Part shown: positions 42,584 to 54,654 of the stretch, piece after piece
How the letters are laid out: each line of letters starts with the position of its first letter
Position numbering within the stretch: the first letter of the stretch is position 1
NCBI RefSeq assembly: GCF_024748615.1
Contig: NZ_CP087168.1
Span: 4,526,001-4,590,000, forward strand
From: Pseudomonas sp. B21-048
Lineage (GTDB): Bacteria > Pseudomonadota > Gammaproteobacteria > Pseudomonadales > Pseudomonadaceae
Length of the DNA stretch: 64,000 bases
Reading direction: 5' to 3'
Made by a program: the position numbers and the translations under genes
The notes under the pieces: model-generated
Told to the model about the DNA's origin: nothing
The model's input: only the letters and a program-made list of their open reading frames with translations
The model's database searches: none

Positions 42584-43438
42584 TTACTTGATCAGGCCAA
42601 CCCGCGAGAAATTCGGCAGGTGACTGAGTTTGGGTTCCGGCCAGCTCATCCAGACTGCGAAGGCCTTGCCGACAATGTTCTTGTCGGGAACCATGCCCAG
42701 CAGATCCTTGGGAATACTCGGATCATCCCAGTAGCGACTGTCGTTCGAGTTGTCGCGGTTGTCGCCCATCATGAAATAGTGCCCGGCAGGCACGGTCCAC
42801 GAATGATCCGGCGTTGCGCGGTAGCGGCTCATTTCCTTGCGGATAAGGTGCTCGGCGGCGCCGAGTTTTTCCTTGTAGAGCTCGGCACTGCCCAACGTGC
42901 CCGGCTCGGAGCCGACCAGTTGTTCGGCAATCGACTCACCGTTGACGAACAGACGCTTGTCCGCGGTATAGCGAATCTGGTCACCCGGCAGGCCGACCAC
43001 ACGCTTGATGTAATTGACGTTCGGGTCGCTCGGGTAGCGGAACACCATGACATCGCCGCGCCGCGGATCACCGATTTCGATGACTTTCTTGTCGATCACC
43101 GGCAGGCGGATCCCGTAAGAAAATTTGTTCACCAGAATGAAGTCGCCGACGTCCAGGGTCGGTTTCATCGAACCGGAAGGAATCTGGAACGGTTCCACCA
43201 GGAACGAACGCAGCACCAGCACGATGAACAACACCGGGAAGAACGACTTGCCGTATTCGACCAGCAACGGCTCTTTGTTCAGTTTCTCGACCACCACCAT
43301 GTCAGCCTGGCTGACGCTACCCTGGTAAGAGTTAATGGCAGCCCGGCGCCGTGGCGCCAGGAACAGCAGATCGAGCAACGCCAGCAGGCCGCAGACGAAC
43401 ACGGCGATGACCAGCAACAGCGGGAAATTTAGTGACAT
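42584..43438 (-). CDS. lepB: signal peptidase I LepB
   Basis: 284 residues. Two N-terminal membrane segments (about 4-27 and 66-80) are followed by the catalytic Ser90 in PSGSMKPTL and Lys145 in NYIKRVVGLPGD. The GDNRDNSNDSR box is near the C-terminus. It removes signal peptides on the periplasmic side of the inner membrane. It lies five bases after lepA with AGGT upstream of its ATG. Confidence 0.97.
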   Translation of the reverse strand: MSLNFPLLLVIAVFVCGLLALLDLLFLAPRRRAAINSYQGSVSQADMVVVEKLNKEPLLVEYGKSFFPVLFIVLVLRSFLVEPFQIPSGSMKPTLDVGDFILVNKFSYGIRLPVIDKKVIEIGDPRRGDVMVFRYPSDPNVNYIKRVVGLPGDQIRYTADKRLFVNGESIAEQLVGSEPGTLGSAELYKEKLGAAEHLIRKEMSRYRATPDHSWTVPAGHYFMMGDNRDNSNDSRYWDDPSIPKDLLGMVPDKNIVGKAFAVWMSWPEPKLSHLPNFSRVGLIK

Positions 43439-43443
43439 AGGAC

Positions 43444-45243
43444 CTAACTATCCAACCTGAGCACTGCAAGGAAGGCTTCTTGTGGAATCTCCACGTTACC
43501 GACCTGCTTCATGCGTTTTTTACCGGCCTTTTGCTTTTCCAGCAGCTTTTTCTTACGGCTGACGTCACCACCGTAGCATTTGGCCAATACGTTCTTTCTG
43601 AGTGCCTTGACGGTTGTACGCGCCACAATCTGACCGCCAATGGCGGCCTGGATTGCCACGTCGAACATCTGGCGCGGAATCAGTTCTTTCATCTTCTCGG
43701 TCAACTGGCGACCTTTGTAGTGCGCATTGTCGCGGTGCACGATCAGCGCCAGGGCGTCGACCTTGTCACCGTTAATCAGCACATCCAGTTTCACAAGATT
43801 AGCTGATTGATAACGATCGAAATGGTAATCCAGCGAAGCGTAGCCACGGCTGGTGGACTTCAGACGGTCGAAGAAGTCGAGGACCACTTCGTTCATCGGC
43901 AAATCGTAGGTCACTTGAACTTGCGTACCGAGGAACAGCATGTCGTGCTGCACGCCACGCTTTTCGATACACAGGGTAATGACGTTACCCAGGTGTTCTT
44001 GCGGTACAAGGATATTGGCCCGCACGATCGGTTCACGCATGTCTTCGATCGACGACAGGTCCGGGAGCTTCGACGGGTTGTCGACGTAAATCGTTTCACC
44101 GGTTTTCAGCAACAACTCGAAAATTACCGTCGGCGCAGTGGTAATCAGGTCCAGGTCGTACTCGCGCTCCAGGCGCTCCTGGATGATTTCCATGTGCAGC
44201 ATGCCGAGGAACCCGCAACGGAAGCCGAAGCCCAGTGCGTCGGAGCTTTCCGGGGTGTACTGCAGAGACGAGTCGTTGAGGGTGAGCTTTTGCAGCGCTT
44301 CACGGAAATCTTCGAAGTCGTCGGAGCTGACCGGGAACAGACCGGCGTACACCTGCGGCTGAATGCGTTTGAAGCCTGGAAGCACATCAACGTCTGGCGT
44401 GGAGCTCAAGGTCAGGGTGTCACCGACCGGTGCACCGTGAATGTCCTTGATACCGGCAATGATAAAGCCCACTTCGCCGGCCTTCAGGTCAACGGTGGCG
44501 GTGTGTTTCGGGTTGAAAACGCCGACGCTGTCCACCAGGTGGATCTTGCCGGTGGACTTGACCAGAATCTTGTCGCCCTTCTTTACGCGACCGTGACGCA
44601 CGCGTACCAGGGAAACAACGCCCAGGTAGTTGTCGAACCAGGAGTCGATGATCAACGCTTGCAGCGGATCTTCGATGTTGCCGGTCGGCGCGGGAATGGT
44701 GGTCACCAGACGCTCGAGCACTTCGTCGACGCCCAGACCGGTCTTGGCGGAGCACTCGACCGCGTCAGTGGCATCGATGCCGATGATTTTTTCGATTTCT
44801 TCTTTGACGCGCTCTGGATCGGCCTGTGGCAGGTCGATCTTGTTCAGGACTGGCATGACTTCCAGGCCCTGCTCAATCGCCGTGTAGCAGTTGGCAACCG
44901 ACTGCGCCTCAACGCCCTGACCGGCATCGACCACCAGCAACGCACCTTCACAGGCCGCCAGCGACCGGCTGACTTCGTAGGTGAAGTCAACGTGGCCGGG
45001 GGTGTCAATGAAGTTCAGCTGGTATTTGATGCCATCGCGAGCGGTGTAATAAAGGGTAACGCTGTGGGCCTTGATGGTGATCCCGCGTTCACGCTCCAGG
45101 TCCATGGAGTCCAGTACCTGGGCTTCCATTTCGCGCTCGGCAAGGCCGCCGCACATCTGGATGAAGCGATCGGCCAGCGTCGACTTGCCATGGTCAATGT
45201 GGGCGATGATGGAGAAATTGCGGATATGACTCAAATCACTCAC
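43444..45243 (-). CDS. lepA: elongation factor 4 (LepA)
   Basis: 599 residues, the standard length. The GTPase domain starts [19 protein letters not shown]; the unique C-terminal domain includes [19 protein letters not shown] and the basic tail [18 protein letters not shown]. It acts on ribosomes in initiation and stalled complexes. The start is GTG at 45243. A promoter with a terminator before it separates it from lptG. Confidence 0.98.
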   Translation of the reverse strand: MSDLSHIRNFSIIAHIDHGKSTLADRFIQMCGGLAEREMEAQVLDSMDLERERGITIKAHSVTLYYTARDGIKYQLNFIDTPGHVDFTYEVSRSLAACEGALLVVDAGQGVEAQSVANCYTAIEQGLEVMPVLNKIDLPQADPERVKEEIEKIIGIDATDAVECSAKTGLGVDEVLERLVTTIPAPTGNIEDPLQALIIDSWFDNYLGVVSLVRVRHGRVKKGDKILVKSTGKIHLVDSVGVFNPKHTATVDLKAGEVGFIIAGIKDIHGAPVGDTLTLSSTPDVDVLPGFKRIQPQVYAGLFPVSSDDFEDFREALQKLTLNDSSLQYTPESSDALGFGFRCGFLGMLHMEIIQERLEREYDLDLITTAPTVIFELLLKTGETIYVDNPSKLPDLSSIEDMREPIVRANILVPQEHLGNVITLCIEKRGVQHDMLFLGTQVQVTYDLPMNEVVLDFFDRLKSTSRGYASLDYHFDRYQSANLVKLDVLINGDKVDALALIVHRDNAHYKGRQLTEKMKELIPRQMFDVAIQAAIGGQIVARTTVKALRKNVLAKCYGGDVSRKKKLLEKQKAGKKRMKQVGNVEIPQEAFLAVLRLDS

Positions 45244-45295
45244 GGATCAACACTCAAAAAGGCTGCAGGCATAGCCCGCCGAAAAATAGCCGGGA

Positions 45296-45325
45296 ATTGT
45301 ACCTGATCCACGGCGCAAGCGTCAC
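45296..45325 (-). promoter_or_regulatory. predicted lepA promoter
   Basis: On the minus strand GTGACG (45320-45325) and TACAAT (45296-45301) are 18 bases apart. The site follows the lptG terminator and precedes the lepA GTG by about 52 bases, so it could drive lepA-lepB-rnc-era-recO-pdxJ. Confidence 0.55.
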
Positions 45326-45350
45326 GTTCGCAGGTCAGACGGCGCGTACA

Positions 45351-45382
45351 AAAACGCCCCGGTCTTGCGACAGGGGCGTTTT
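45351..45382 (-). terminator. intrinsic terminator of lptFG
   Basis: The stem AAACGCCCC / GGGGCGTTT around a 13-base loop is followed on the minus strand by TTTTTG. It lies 33 bases after the lptG stop. Confidence 0.85.
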
Positions 45383-45414
45383 GAGTGACAAGCAATGTCG
45401 GGAATAACCCGCGA

Positions 45415-46476
45415 TCAACCGGCCCGGCGCAACAACCAGACCCCGGCCAGGGCACAGACTCCAGCCGGTACCAGCACCGCAAACAGCGGCGAGAAACCGA
45501 ATACCAGGCTCGATGGCCCCAACAAATCCTGGACGATGCGGAAGGTGAAGCCCACCAGCACACCGGTAAAGACCCGCTGACCGAGGGTCACCGACCGCAG
45601 CGGGCCGAAGATGAAGGAAATCGCCATCAACACCAATGCAGCGGTCACCAGTGGCTGCAACACCTTGACCCAAAACGCCAGCCAGTAACGACCGTTGCTC
45701 AGGCCCTGGTCAGCCAGGTAGTGGATGTAACTCCACAGACCGGTGATCGAGAGAGACTCAGGCGCCATCACCACAGTGCTCAGCAGTTGCGGGCTCAGGG
45801 CCACCTCCCAGCGCTCGACCGGGGCTGTCACCACTTCGGTGCTCTTGTCATGGAACAACGTGGTCGTGACGTCGCTCAGTTGCCAGTGATCCGTGTCGAA
45901 TTCCGCGCGCTTGGCGAAGCTCGAAGACAGCATGTGGCGTTGATCGTCGAAGCGATAACGGGTCACGCCGTACAGCAGACCATTGGGTTGTACGGAGTTG
46001 ACGTGAATGAACTCGTCACCCTGACGGTGCCACAGACCGTGCTTGGCGCTTTGCGCGTCACCACTGCCCTGGGCCAGTGAACGGTTTGCCTGAGCGGTAA
46101 CTTCCGTGGCTGGCGCGACGTATTCGCCGATCAACAGCCCCACCGCCATCAAAAGCAGCATCGGCTTCATGACGGCCCAGACGATTCGACCGAGCGACAC
46201 GCCCGCGGCGCGCATGATGGTCAGCTCGCTGTGGCTGGCCAGGCTGCCGAGGCCGATCAGACAACCGATCAGCGCCGCCATCGGCAACATGTCGTACAGA
46301 CGGCGTGGTGCAGTCAGCAAGACGTAGCTCAAAACGTCCATCAAGGTGTAGGTATCGCTGACTTCGCTCATCTCATCGATGAAGGCAAACAGCGTGGCCA
46401 GACCGAGGATGATTCCGAGTACGGCCAGGATCGCGATGAATACGCTGCTACCAATGTAGCGGTCGAGCTTATCCAC
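45415..46476 (-). CDS. lptG: LPS export permease LptG
   Basis: 353 residues, YjgP/YjgQ family. Membrane segments lie near both ends, with a periplasmic beta-jellyroll between them. With LptF and the LptB ATPase it extracts LPS from the inner membrane. GTG 46476 (VDKLDRYIGSSVFIAIL) overlaps the lptF stop by eight bases; the frame upstream to 46494 overlaps lptF further without benefit. Confidence 0.95.
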   Translation of the reverse strand: MDKLDRYIGSSVFIAILAVLGIILGLATLFAFIDEMSEVSDTYTLMDVLSYVLLTAPRRLYDMLPMAALIGCLIGLGSLASHSELTIMRAAGVSLGRIVWAVMKPMLLLMAVGLLIGEYVAPATEVTAQANRSLAQGSGDAQSAKHGLWHRQGDEFIHVNSVQPNGLLYGVTRYRFDDQRHMLSSSFAKRAEFDTDHWQLSDVTTTLFHDKSTEVVTAPVERWEVALSPQLLSTVVMAPESLSITGLWSYIHYLADQGLSNGRYWLAFWVKVLQPLVTAALVLMAISFIFGPLRSVTLGQRVFTGVLVGFTFRIVQDLLGPSSLVFGFSPLFAVLVPAGVCALAGVWLLRRAG

Positions 46477-47596
46477 GGGCCACCTCCAACGCACTGCGGC
46501 GACTCGCCATCTTCAAGCGCAGCGGCTCCCAATAGAGCAAGCCCAGGCCAATGACCAGGAAGATCGCATGCACCCACCACAAGCCCAATGCCGGCGGGAT
46601 CTTGCCCTTTTCGAGGGCACCGCGAGCGGCAATCAGGATGGTCAGGTAAGCCATATAAAGAAGAATCGCCGGCAGCAGCTTGAGGAAACGGCCCTGTCGC
46701 GGATTAACCCGCGACAGCGGCACCGCCATCAGGGTCACGATGAAGACCAGCAACGGCAGAGACAGACGCCATTGCAGTTCGGTGCGCGAGCGGATGTCGT
46801 CGCTGCCCAGCAAGGAGCCAGTGGTCATCGCGTCGCGGTCGGTCACTTCGTCGCTGACATCAGGCTTGGGTAGCAATACGCCGTATTCCTCGTATTTGAT
46901 GGCGCGGTAATCGGCCTGACCTGGATTACCATCGTAGCGGTAGCCGTTGTCGAGGATCAGATACCGATTGCCGTCTGGGCGAATTTCCTGACGGCCCTTC
47001 TCGGCCACCAGTACGGAAATCCCCCGATCCTTTTTGTCGGAATTAACATTTTTTTGCGAAATGAACACGCCGCCCAGATTGATGCGGTCATCCGACAATT
47101 GTTCGGTGTAGGTCACCCGGGTACCGTCGCGCAAAGCCTGGAAGCGGCCTGGTTCGAGGGTATCGAACTCAGTCAGTGCGTCCTGTTTGTTCAGCAGCAG
47201 CTGGAACTGGTTGGCACCTTGTGGCGCCAGGCTCAGGCTCAGCCAAGCCACCACCAGCGCAACCAGCGTGGCCGGAAACAGGGTGATCCGAAACAGCCGC
47301 TGCTGGCTCATGCCGGTGGCCGACAACACGGTCATTTCGCTGTCGAGGTACAGACGACCGTAGGCCAGCAGGATGCCGAGAAACAGCCCCAAAGGCAGGA
47401 TCAACTGCAGGAAACCTGGCAGACGAAAACCCATGATCAGGAACAGCGAGCCCGGATCCAGGGCGCCAGCGGCTGCTTGGGCGAGGTATTTGATGAAGCG
47501 TCCGCTCATGATGATGACCAGCAGCACGGCGCTGACGGCGCTCAAGGTCAACAGGACTTCGCGGGATAGATAACGGAAGACAATCAAACCAGACAC
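46469..47596 (-). CDS. lptF: LPS export permease LptF
   Basis: 375 residues, same family as LptG. It starts MSGLIVFRYLSREVLLTLSAV, has three N-terminal and three C-terminal membrane segments and a periplasmic domain. It pairs with LptG in the LptB2FG transporter. It is divergent from pepA, and a good promoter lies upstream at 47678-47706. Confidence 0.95.
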   Translation of the reverse strand: MSGLIVFRYLSREVLLTLSAVSAVLLVIIMSGRFIKYLAQAAAGALDPGSLFLIMGFRLPGFLQLILPLGLFLGILLAYGRLYLDSEMTVLSATGMSQQRLFRITLFPATLVALVVAWLSLSLAPQGANQFQLLLNKQDALTEFDTLEPGRFQALRDGTRVTYTEQLSDDRINLGGVFISQKNVNSDKKDRGISVLVAEKGRQEIRPDGNRYLILDNGYRYDGNPGQADYRAIKYEEYGVLLPKPDVSDEVTDRDAMTTGSLLGSDDIRSRTELQWRLSLPLLVFIVTLMAVPLSRVNPRQGRFLKLLPAILLYMAYLTILIAARGALEKGKIPPALGLWWVHAIFLVIGLGLLYWEPLRLKMASRRSALEVARG

Positions 47597-47677
47597 TCCA
47601 GGGTTGTCAGGCTAAGCGGCCAAACAAACAAACGTATCGGTCGGCCCGCAGGGCAGAGCCGCCGAGAAAGATGGCGC

Positions 47678-47706
47678 ATTATCCTGTGATTGGGTGCGCC
47701 TGTCAC
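47678..47706 (-). promoter_or_regulatory. predicted lptFG promoter
   Basis: On the minus strand GTGACA (47701-47706) and GATAAT (47678-47683) are separated by 17 bases, each one mismatch from the sigma-70 consensus. The 5' UTR to lptF would be about 75 bases. The rest of the 293-base lptF-pepA gap shows no gene or repeat that I can recognise. Confidence 0.6.
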
Positions 47707-47874
47707 TGCGCATGCTCAAGCAGACACCTGAACCACCGAAGTTCGCACGACCGAGGGTTGTCAGGCGCCAGTAGCGAGGTTCAAACTGCGGCCTTTGTCG
47801 CTGGCACTGCTCCGGCGTCTTTCTACTTATTTTATTAAGCAAGCCCTCTGCGCGTCGCGCATTTTGACCATTAA

Positions 47875-49380
<1,506 letters not shown>

Positions 49381-49440
49381 AACCGATGACCTGGGGTGGC
49401 GTTGCTTTCGGGTAACGCCGCTCAAGGCTCAGGAACCGCA

Positions 49441-49869
49441 ATGACCAAAGTCGACTTCTACATCCTGCCCAGCGCCGACCCTTCGGCACGGCTGAATTTC
49501 GCCTGCAAACTCACGGAAAAAGCCTGGCGCATGGGCCACCGTATTTACCTGCACTGCGGCGATGCCGCCCAGCGTGATGACCTCGATGCGCGTTTGTGGG
49601 CCTTCAAGGGCGAAAGCTTCGTGCCCCACGGCCCCGCCGAAAGCGAGCCGGAGGGTTTGATTGTCCTGGGTCTTGGCGATGACTGCGGCCAGCATCAGGA
49701 CCTGTTGGTCAATCTCGACCTCAAGGTGCCGGTATTTGCCAAACAGTTCGCCCGCGTGGCGGAAGTGGTGGTGGAAGATCCGACGATTCGTTCGGCTGCG
49801 CGGGAGAGTTTCCGTTTCTACCGCGAACAGGGCTATCCTCTGCAAGATCACCGTTTACAGCGACTCTGA
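49441..49869 (+). CDS. holC: DNA polymerase III chi subunit
   Basis: 142 residues: MTKVDFYILPSADPSARLNF, LTEKAWRMGHRIYLHCGD and RFYREQGYPLQDHRL are typical. Chi links the clamp loader to SSB. ATG 49441 has CAGGAA upstream; the frame extends to 49396 without support. Confidence 0.95.
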   Translation: MTKVDFYILPSADPSARLNFACKLTEKAWRMGHRIYLHCGDAAQRDDLDARLWAFKGESFVPHGPAESEPEGLIVLGLGDDCGQHQDLLVNLDLKVPVFAKQFARVAEVVVEDPTIRSAARESFRFYREQGYPLQDHRLQRL

Positions 49870-49877
49870 GCCTTCCG

Positions 49878-50279
49878 ATGGACACTCCAAAACTGCCGCA
49901 AAAGTCCGCGCACCTGCTGGATGACCTCGAGTCGATCCGCCAACTGCTCGGCGATGACAACCTGCAACCGCCCTTGCTGACCGACACGGTCATTGAAAGT
50001 GATCAGGAACAGATTCCCATGCTGTTCGACACGGTCGGTAATGCGCCGCAGCCGGTCGAAACGACACCACCACCCGCCCCGGCTGCGCAACCGTCGCCTG
50101 CGGCCAGCAAAGGTCCCGACGCCCTGCTGCACCTGGACAGCGAACTGCGCGCCGCCGCGCAATTGATCATGCAAGACGTGATCGACGACTTCGCCCCGCA
50201 CATCGAAACTGAAATCAAACGCCGTCTTGATGCGCGGATGGAGCGGCTACTCGCCGCAGCTACAAGCGGCAAGCCTTAA
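49878..50279 (+). CDS. conserved hypothetical protein between holC and valS
   Basis: 133 residues. The N-terminus (KSAHLLDDLESIRQLLGDD) looks helical; a proline/alanine-rich middle (about 60-80) is followed by a predicted helix LDSELRAAAQLIMQDVIDDF. I do not recognise a functional domain. A gene of this type regularly lies between holC and valS in Pseudomonas. The last codons (AAATSGKP) lie inside an inverted repeat that continues into the intergenic region, so the natural C-terminus may have been replaced. Confidence 0.8.
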   Translation: MDTPKLPQKSAHLLDDLESIRQLLGDDNLQPPLLTDTVIESDQEQIPMLFDTVGNAPQPVETTPPPAPAAQPSPAASKGPDALLHLDSELRAAAQLIMQDVIDDFAPHIETEIKRRLDARMERLLAAATSGKP

Positions 50280-50342
50280 GCTGCAAGTAAAAGCAAAGCC
50301 GACGCGTACTTCTTGTGGCTTGTGACTTGTGGCTTGTAGCTG
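50257..50342. repeat. inverted repeat at the end of the holC-valS ORF
   Basis: CAGCTACAAGC (50257-50267) and GCTTGTAGCTG (50332-50342) are exact complements, and the intervening bases contain further imperfect pairing (TTGTGGCTTGTGACTTGTGG). The left arm lies inside the upstream ORF and the right arm ends 11 bases before a TATACT -10 box (50354-50359) for valS. Confidence 0.7.
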
Positions 50343-50402
50343 CCCCCCTCCGCTATACTTGCCGGCTTTTCTTCAGCAAATGCCAATAGGGTCCCGCCGC
50401 GC

Positions 50403-53249
50403 ATGGATAAGACCTACCAGCCGCACGCCATTGAAACTTCCTGGTACAACACCTGGGAGTCTGAGAATTACTTCGCCCCGCAAGGCGCGGGCGAGTCCTA
50501 CACCATCATGATCCCGCCGCCGAACGTCACCGGCAGCCTGCACATGGGTCACGGCTTCAACAACGCGATCATGGACGCCCTGATCCGTTTCCGCCGCATG
50601 CAGGGTCGCAACACCCTGTGGCAGCCGGGTACCGACCACGCCGGTATCGCCACGCAAATGCTGGTGGAACGCCAACTCGAAGCCCAAGGCCAGAATCGCC
50701 ATGATCTGGGCCGCGAAAAATTCCTCGAGAAAGTCTGGGAGTGGAAGGATCAGTCCGGCGGCAACATCAGCCGTCAGATCCGCCGCCTCGGCTCGTCCGT
50801 GGACTGGAGCCGTGAGCGCTTCACCATGGACGACGGCCTCTCGGAAGCGGTTAAAGAAGCGTTCGTGCGCCTGCACGAAGACGGCCTGATCTACCGCGGC
50901 AAGCGTCTGGTCAACTGGGACACCAAGCTGCACACGGCGATTTCCGACCTCGAAGTGGAAAACCACGACGAGAAAGGTTTCCTGTGGAACCTGAAGTACC
51001 CGCTGGCCGACGGCGCCAAAACCGCTGAAGGCAACGATTACCTGATCGTCGCGACCACTCGCCCGGAAACCATGCTCGGCGACGCCGCCGTGGCGGTTAA
51101 CCCGAACGATGAACGCTACAAAGCCCTGATCGGCAAATTTGTCGAGTTGCCGCTGGTTGGCCGCCGCATTCCGATCATCGCCGACGATTACTGCGACCCT
51201 GAGTTCGGCACCGGTTGCGTGAAAATCACCCCGGCCCATGATTTCAACGACTACGAAGTCGGCAAGCGCCACAACCTGCCACTGCTGAACATCTTCGACA
51301 AGAATGCTGACGTACTGCCAGCGGCCCAAGTGTTCAACCTAGATGGCAGCGTCAACGAGCAAATCGACGGCACGCTGCCTGCCGAGTTCGTCGGCCTCAA
51401 CCGCTTCCAGGCCCGCAAGGAAATTGTGGCAGCGTTCGAAGCCGCCGGCCTGCTGGTCAGCGTCGACGATCACGCCCTGAAAGTGCCAAAAGGCGACCGC
51501 TCCGGCACCATCATCGAGCCATGGCTGACCGACCAGTGGTACGTCTCCACCAAGCCATTGGCCGAGCCGGCCATCGCCGCCGTTGAAGACGGCCGTATTC
51601 AGTTCGTGCCAAAGCAATACGAAAACATGTACTTCTCATGGATGCGCGACATCCAGGATTGGTGCATCAGCCGTCAGCTGTGGTGGGGCCACCGGATTCC
51701 GGCCTGGTACGACGAGTCGGGCAAGGTCTATGTCGGTCGCGACGAAGCCGAAGTGCGTGCCAAGAACAACCTCGGCCCGGACGTTGCGCTGCAACAGGAC
51801 AACGACGTTCTCGACACCTGGTTCAGTTCGGGCCTGTGGACTTTCTCCACGCTCGGCTGGCCGGAGCAGACCGAATTCCTGAAGAAATTCCACTCCACCG
51901 ACGTGCTGGTGACCGGTTTCGACATCATTTTCTTCTGGGTTGCCCGGATGATCATGCTCACCATGCACTTGGTGAAAAATGAAGACGGTACACCGCAGGT
52001 TCCGTTCAAGACCGTTTACGTGCATGGTCTGGTGCGTGATGGCCAGGGCCAGAAGATGTCCAAGTCCAAGGGCAACGTCCTGGACCCGCTGGACATCATC
52101 GACGGCATCGAGCTGGAAGAGCTGGTGCAGAAACGCACCTCCGGCATGATGCAGCCAAAACTGGCGAAGAAGATCGAGAAGCAGACCCGCGACGAGTTCG
52201 CCGACGGCATCGCCAGCTACGGCACCGACGCTCTGCGCTTCACGTTCTGCTCGCTGGCATCGACCGGTCGCGACATCAAGTTCGACATGGGCCGCGTCGA
52301 AGGCTATCGCAACTTCTGCAACAAGATCTGGAACGCTGCGCGCTACGTGCTGGATAAAGGCGAAGATTGCGGTCAGAACGGTGAAGCCTACGAGCTGTCC
52401 CTGGCGGATCGCTGGATCATTTCGCAGTTGCAACGCACCGAAGCCGAAGTGACTCGTCAGCTCGATCAGTTCCGTTTCGACCTGGCCGCACAAGCCTTGT
52501 ACGAGTTCATCTGGAACCAGTATTGCGACTGGTACCTGGAACTGTCCAAGCCTGTGTTGTGGGACGAAAATGCACCTGTTGAACGTCAGCGCGGCACCCG
52601 CCGTACCCTGGTTCGAGTGCTGGAAGTCGCGCTGCGTCTGGCGCACCCGTTCATGCCGTTCATCACCGAAGAAATCTGGCAGCGCGTCGCGCCGCTGGCC
52701 GGTATCGAAGGCAAGACGATCATGCTGCAACCTTGGCCAGTGGCCGTTGAGGCACGCATCGATCAGGGCGCCGAAGACGACATCGAATGGCTCAAGGGCC
52801 TGATGCTCGGCACGCGTAACATCCGTGGCGAAATGAACATCGGTCCGGGCAAGCCGCTGAACCTGTTCCTGAAAAACGTCAGCGCCGAAGACCAGCGTCG
52901 TCTCACCGAGAACGAAGCGCTGCTGAAGAAGCTGGCGCGTCTGGAATCGATCACCGTTCTGAAGGCCGGTGAAGAAGCACCGCTGTCCGCCACCGCACTG
53001 GTCGGCGAGATGGAAGTGCTGGTGCCAATGGCTGGCCTGATCGACAAGGACGCCGAACTGGCCCGTCTGGACAAGGAAATCCTGCGTCTGCAGGGCGAAG
53101 TTCAGCGCGTCGGCGGCAAGCTGTCCAACGCCGGTTTCGTTGACAAGGCCCCGGCCGAAGTCATCGAGAAGGAACGTGCCAAACTGGCTGAAGCTGAACA
53201 GGCTTTGGGCAAGCTGGCCGAGCAACATGCGCGGATTGCCAGTTTGTAA
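50403..53249 (+). CDS. valS: valyl-tRNA synthetase
   Basis: 948 residues, class Ia. The HIGH motif is HMGH at 47-50, KMSKS is at 551-555, and an editing (CP1) domain lies between. The C-terminal ~70 residues form the expected coiled coil ([20 protein letters not shown]). It charges tRNA-Val and edits Thr. The terminator follows 20 bases after the stop. Confidence 0.98.
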   Translation: MDKTYQPHAIETSWYNTWESENYFAPQGAGESYTIMIPPPNVTGSLHMGHGFNNAIMDALIRFRRMQGRNTLWQPGTDHAGIATQMLVERQLEAQGQNRHDLGREKFLEKVWEWKDQSGGNISRQIRRLGSSVDWSRERFTMDDGLSEAVKEAFVRLHEDGLIYRGKRLVNWDTKLHTAISDLEVENHDEKGFLWNLKYPLADGAKTAEGNDYLIVATTRPETMLGDAAVAVNPNDERYKALIGKFVELPLVGRRIPIIADDYCDPEFGTGCVKITPAHDFNDYEVGKRHNLPLLNIFDKNADVLPAAQVFNLDGSVNEQIDGTLPAEFVGLNRFQARKEIVAAFEAAGLLVSVDDHALKVPKGDRSGTIIEPWLTDQWYVSTKPLAEPAIAAVEDGRIQFVPKQYENMYFSWMRDIQDWCISRQLWWGHRIPAWYDESGKVYVGRDEAEVRAKNNLGPDVALQQDNDVLDTWFSSGLWTFSTLGWPEQTEFLKKFHSTDVLVTGFDIIFFWVARMIMLTMHLVKNEDGTPQVPFKTVYVHGLVRDGQGQKMSKSKGNVLDPLDIIDGIELEELVQKRTSGMMQPKLAKKIEKQTRDEFADGIASYGTDALRFTFCSLASTGRDIKFDMGRVEGYRNFCNKIWNAARYVLDKGEDCGQNGEAYELSLADRWIISQLQRTEAEVTRQLDQFRFDLAAQALYEFIWNQYCDWYLELSKPVLWDENAPVERQRGTRRTLVRVLEVALRLAHPFMPFITEEIWQRVAPLAGIEGKTIMLQPWPVAVEARIDQGAEDDIEWLKGLMLGTRNIRGEMNIGPGKPLNLFLKNVSAEDQRRLTENEALLKKLARLESITVLKAGEEAPLSATALVGEMEVLVPMAGLIDKDAELARLDKEILRLQGEVQRVGGKLSNAGFVDKAPAEVIEKERAKLAEAEQALGKLAEQHARIASL

Positions 53250-53268
53250 CGGGTAAATCGTAATGAAA

Positions 53269-53298
53269 GAGGGAGGCCCGTGCGGTCTCCCTTTTTTA
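53269..53298 (+). terminator. intrinsic terminator of valS
   Basis: AGGGAG and CTCCCT pair around a GC-rich loop, followed by T6, about 20 bases after the stop. Confidence 0.85.
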
Positions 53299-53403
53299 TG
53301 ACACGCCAAACACCAAAACCCGCTTTTTGTAGGATCCCCCGCGCTGCCATTGTCTGTGGGACAATACCCGCCACTTTTAGCCATACCCGAATCGACAACG
53401 CCC

Positions 53404-54426
53404 ATGAACGCCCCCCGCACACCAAGACCTGCGCGCAAGAAGCCTGACTCCGCTACCCCGGCCAAAGCCGTGGAGCCCCGCGAGAAGGCCAGCCTGCACC
53501 CGCGCAATCGCCACCAGGGTCGTTATGACTTCCCGGCGCTGATCAAAACCACGCCGGAACTGGCGCAGTTCGTGATCATCAACCCGTATGGCAAGGAAAG
53601 CATCGACTTCGCCAGTCCGGACGCGGTTCGGGTGTTCAACCGGGCGCTGCTCAAGTCGTTCTACGGCATCGCCCATTGGGACATTCCGGCTGATTACCTG
53701 TGCCCACCGGTGCCGGGCCGCGCTGACTACGTGCACTTCCTGGCCGACCTGCTGGCCAGCGTCAACGACGGCGAGATTCCTCGCGGTGCACCGGTCAAGG
53801 TGCTCGATATCGGCATGGGTGCCAACTGCGTCTATCCGTTGATCGGCTACAGTGACTACCGCTGGCACTTCCTCGGCTCGGAAATCGACCCAACGGCGGT
53901 GGCCGCCGCCAAAGCCATCGTGCAATCCAACGGGCTGAACAAAGCGATCCAGCTGCGCCAGCAAAGCAATCCCAAGCACATTCTGCTGGGCCTGCTTGAG
54001 CCCGGCGAACGCTTTGACCTGACCATGTGCAACCCACCGTTCCACGCCTCGATGGACGAGGCAACCAAGGGCAGTGAGCGTAAATGGCGCGCACTGGGCC
54101 GCGCCGATCCGAAACGCAAACTGCCGGTGCTGAACTTTGGCGGTCAATCGGCCGAACTGTGGTGCGAAGGCGGGGAAGCACGGTTTGTGACGCAACTGAT
54201 CGCCGAGAGCGCGCATTTTCAACACAAAGTGCTTTGGTTCAGCACCCTGGTCTCGAAAGCCTCAAACCTGCCTGCGATCCAGACGGCGCTGAAAAAGGCT
54301 GGCGTGCTGGAAAGCCAGGTCGTGGAAATGTCGCAAGGGCAGAAGCAAAGCCGCTTCGTCGCCTGGACGTTCCAGACTAAAAGCGAGCAGCAGGTCTGGC
54401 GCGAACGTTGGGCGCGTAAAAGCTGA
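53404..54426 (+). CDS. rlmF: 23S rRNA (adenine-1618-N6) methyltransferase RlmF
   Basis: 340 residues. After a basic N-terminus (about 1-35) comes [13 protein letters not shown], the SAM-binding [16 protein letters not shown] and the catalytic NPPF motif in MCNPPFHAS. It methylates A1618 of 23S rRNA. ATG 53404 was chosen as the start of the basic leader; the open frame to 53350 covers the promoter region. Confidence 0.94.
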   Translation: MNAPRTPRPARKKPDSATPAKAVEPREKASLHPRNRHQGRYDFPALIKTTPELAQFVIINPYGKESIDFASPDAVRVFNRALLKSFYGIAHWDIPADYLCPPVPGRADYVHFLADLLASVNDGEIPRGAPVKVLDIGMGANCVYPLIGYSDYRWHFLGSEIDPTAVAAAKAIVQSNGLNKAIQLRQQSNPKHILLGLLEPGERFDLTMCNPPFHASMDEATKGSERKWRALGRADPKRKLPVLNFGGQSAELWCEGGEARFVTQLIAESAHFQHKVLWFSTLVSKASNLPAIQTALKKAGVLESQVVEMSQGQKQSRFVAWTFQTKSEQQVWRERWARKS

Positions 54427-54465
54427 GTAATTGCTGACAAGCCAAATTACTGAGTGCTGAAATCC

Positions 54466-54572
54466 CTGTGGGAGCGGCGGTGCGACGATTCGACTTGCCC
54501 GCGAAAGCAGTGTGCCAGGCGTCAAAGAAGGCGACTGACACGCCGCCATCGCGGGCAAGCCCGCTCCCACAA
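54466..54572. repeat. REP pair, family B copy 2
   Basis: The left arm CTGTGGGAGCGGCGGTGCGA is partly diverged, and the right arm CGGGCAAGCCCGCTCCCACA is canonical. It lies between the convergent rlmF and hup genes. Confidence 0.78.
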
Positions 54573-54603
54573 GGATCGGCGGTGTTTGAAGAATTTATGG
54601 CAC

Positions 54604-54646
54604 AAAAAAACCGTGCCCGGATTACTCCGGAGCACGGTTTTTTTTT
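54604..54646. terminator. terminator between rlmF and hup
   Basis: AAACCGTGC / GCACGGTTT with an inner CCGGATTACTCCGG stem has seven A on one side and nine T on the other. It can act for hup (minus) and probably for rlmF (plus). Confidence 0.88.
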
Positions 54647-54654
54647 AACAAGTC

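Noticed and set aside
43807..45306. A 499-codon open frame opposite lepA
   Set aside because: Shadow of lepA. No ribosome binding site and no family motif.
51636..53507. A 623-codon minus-strand frame opposite valS
   Set aside because: Shadow of valS extending into the rlmF leader; sequence has no domain-like features.
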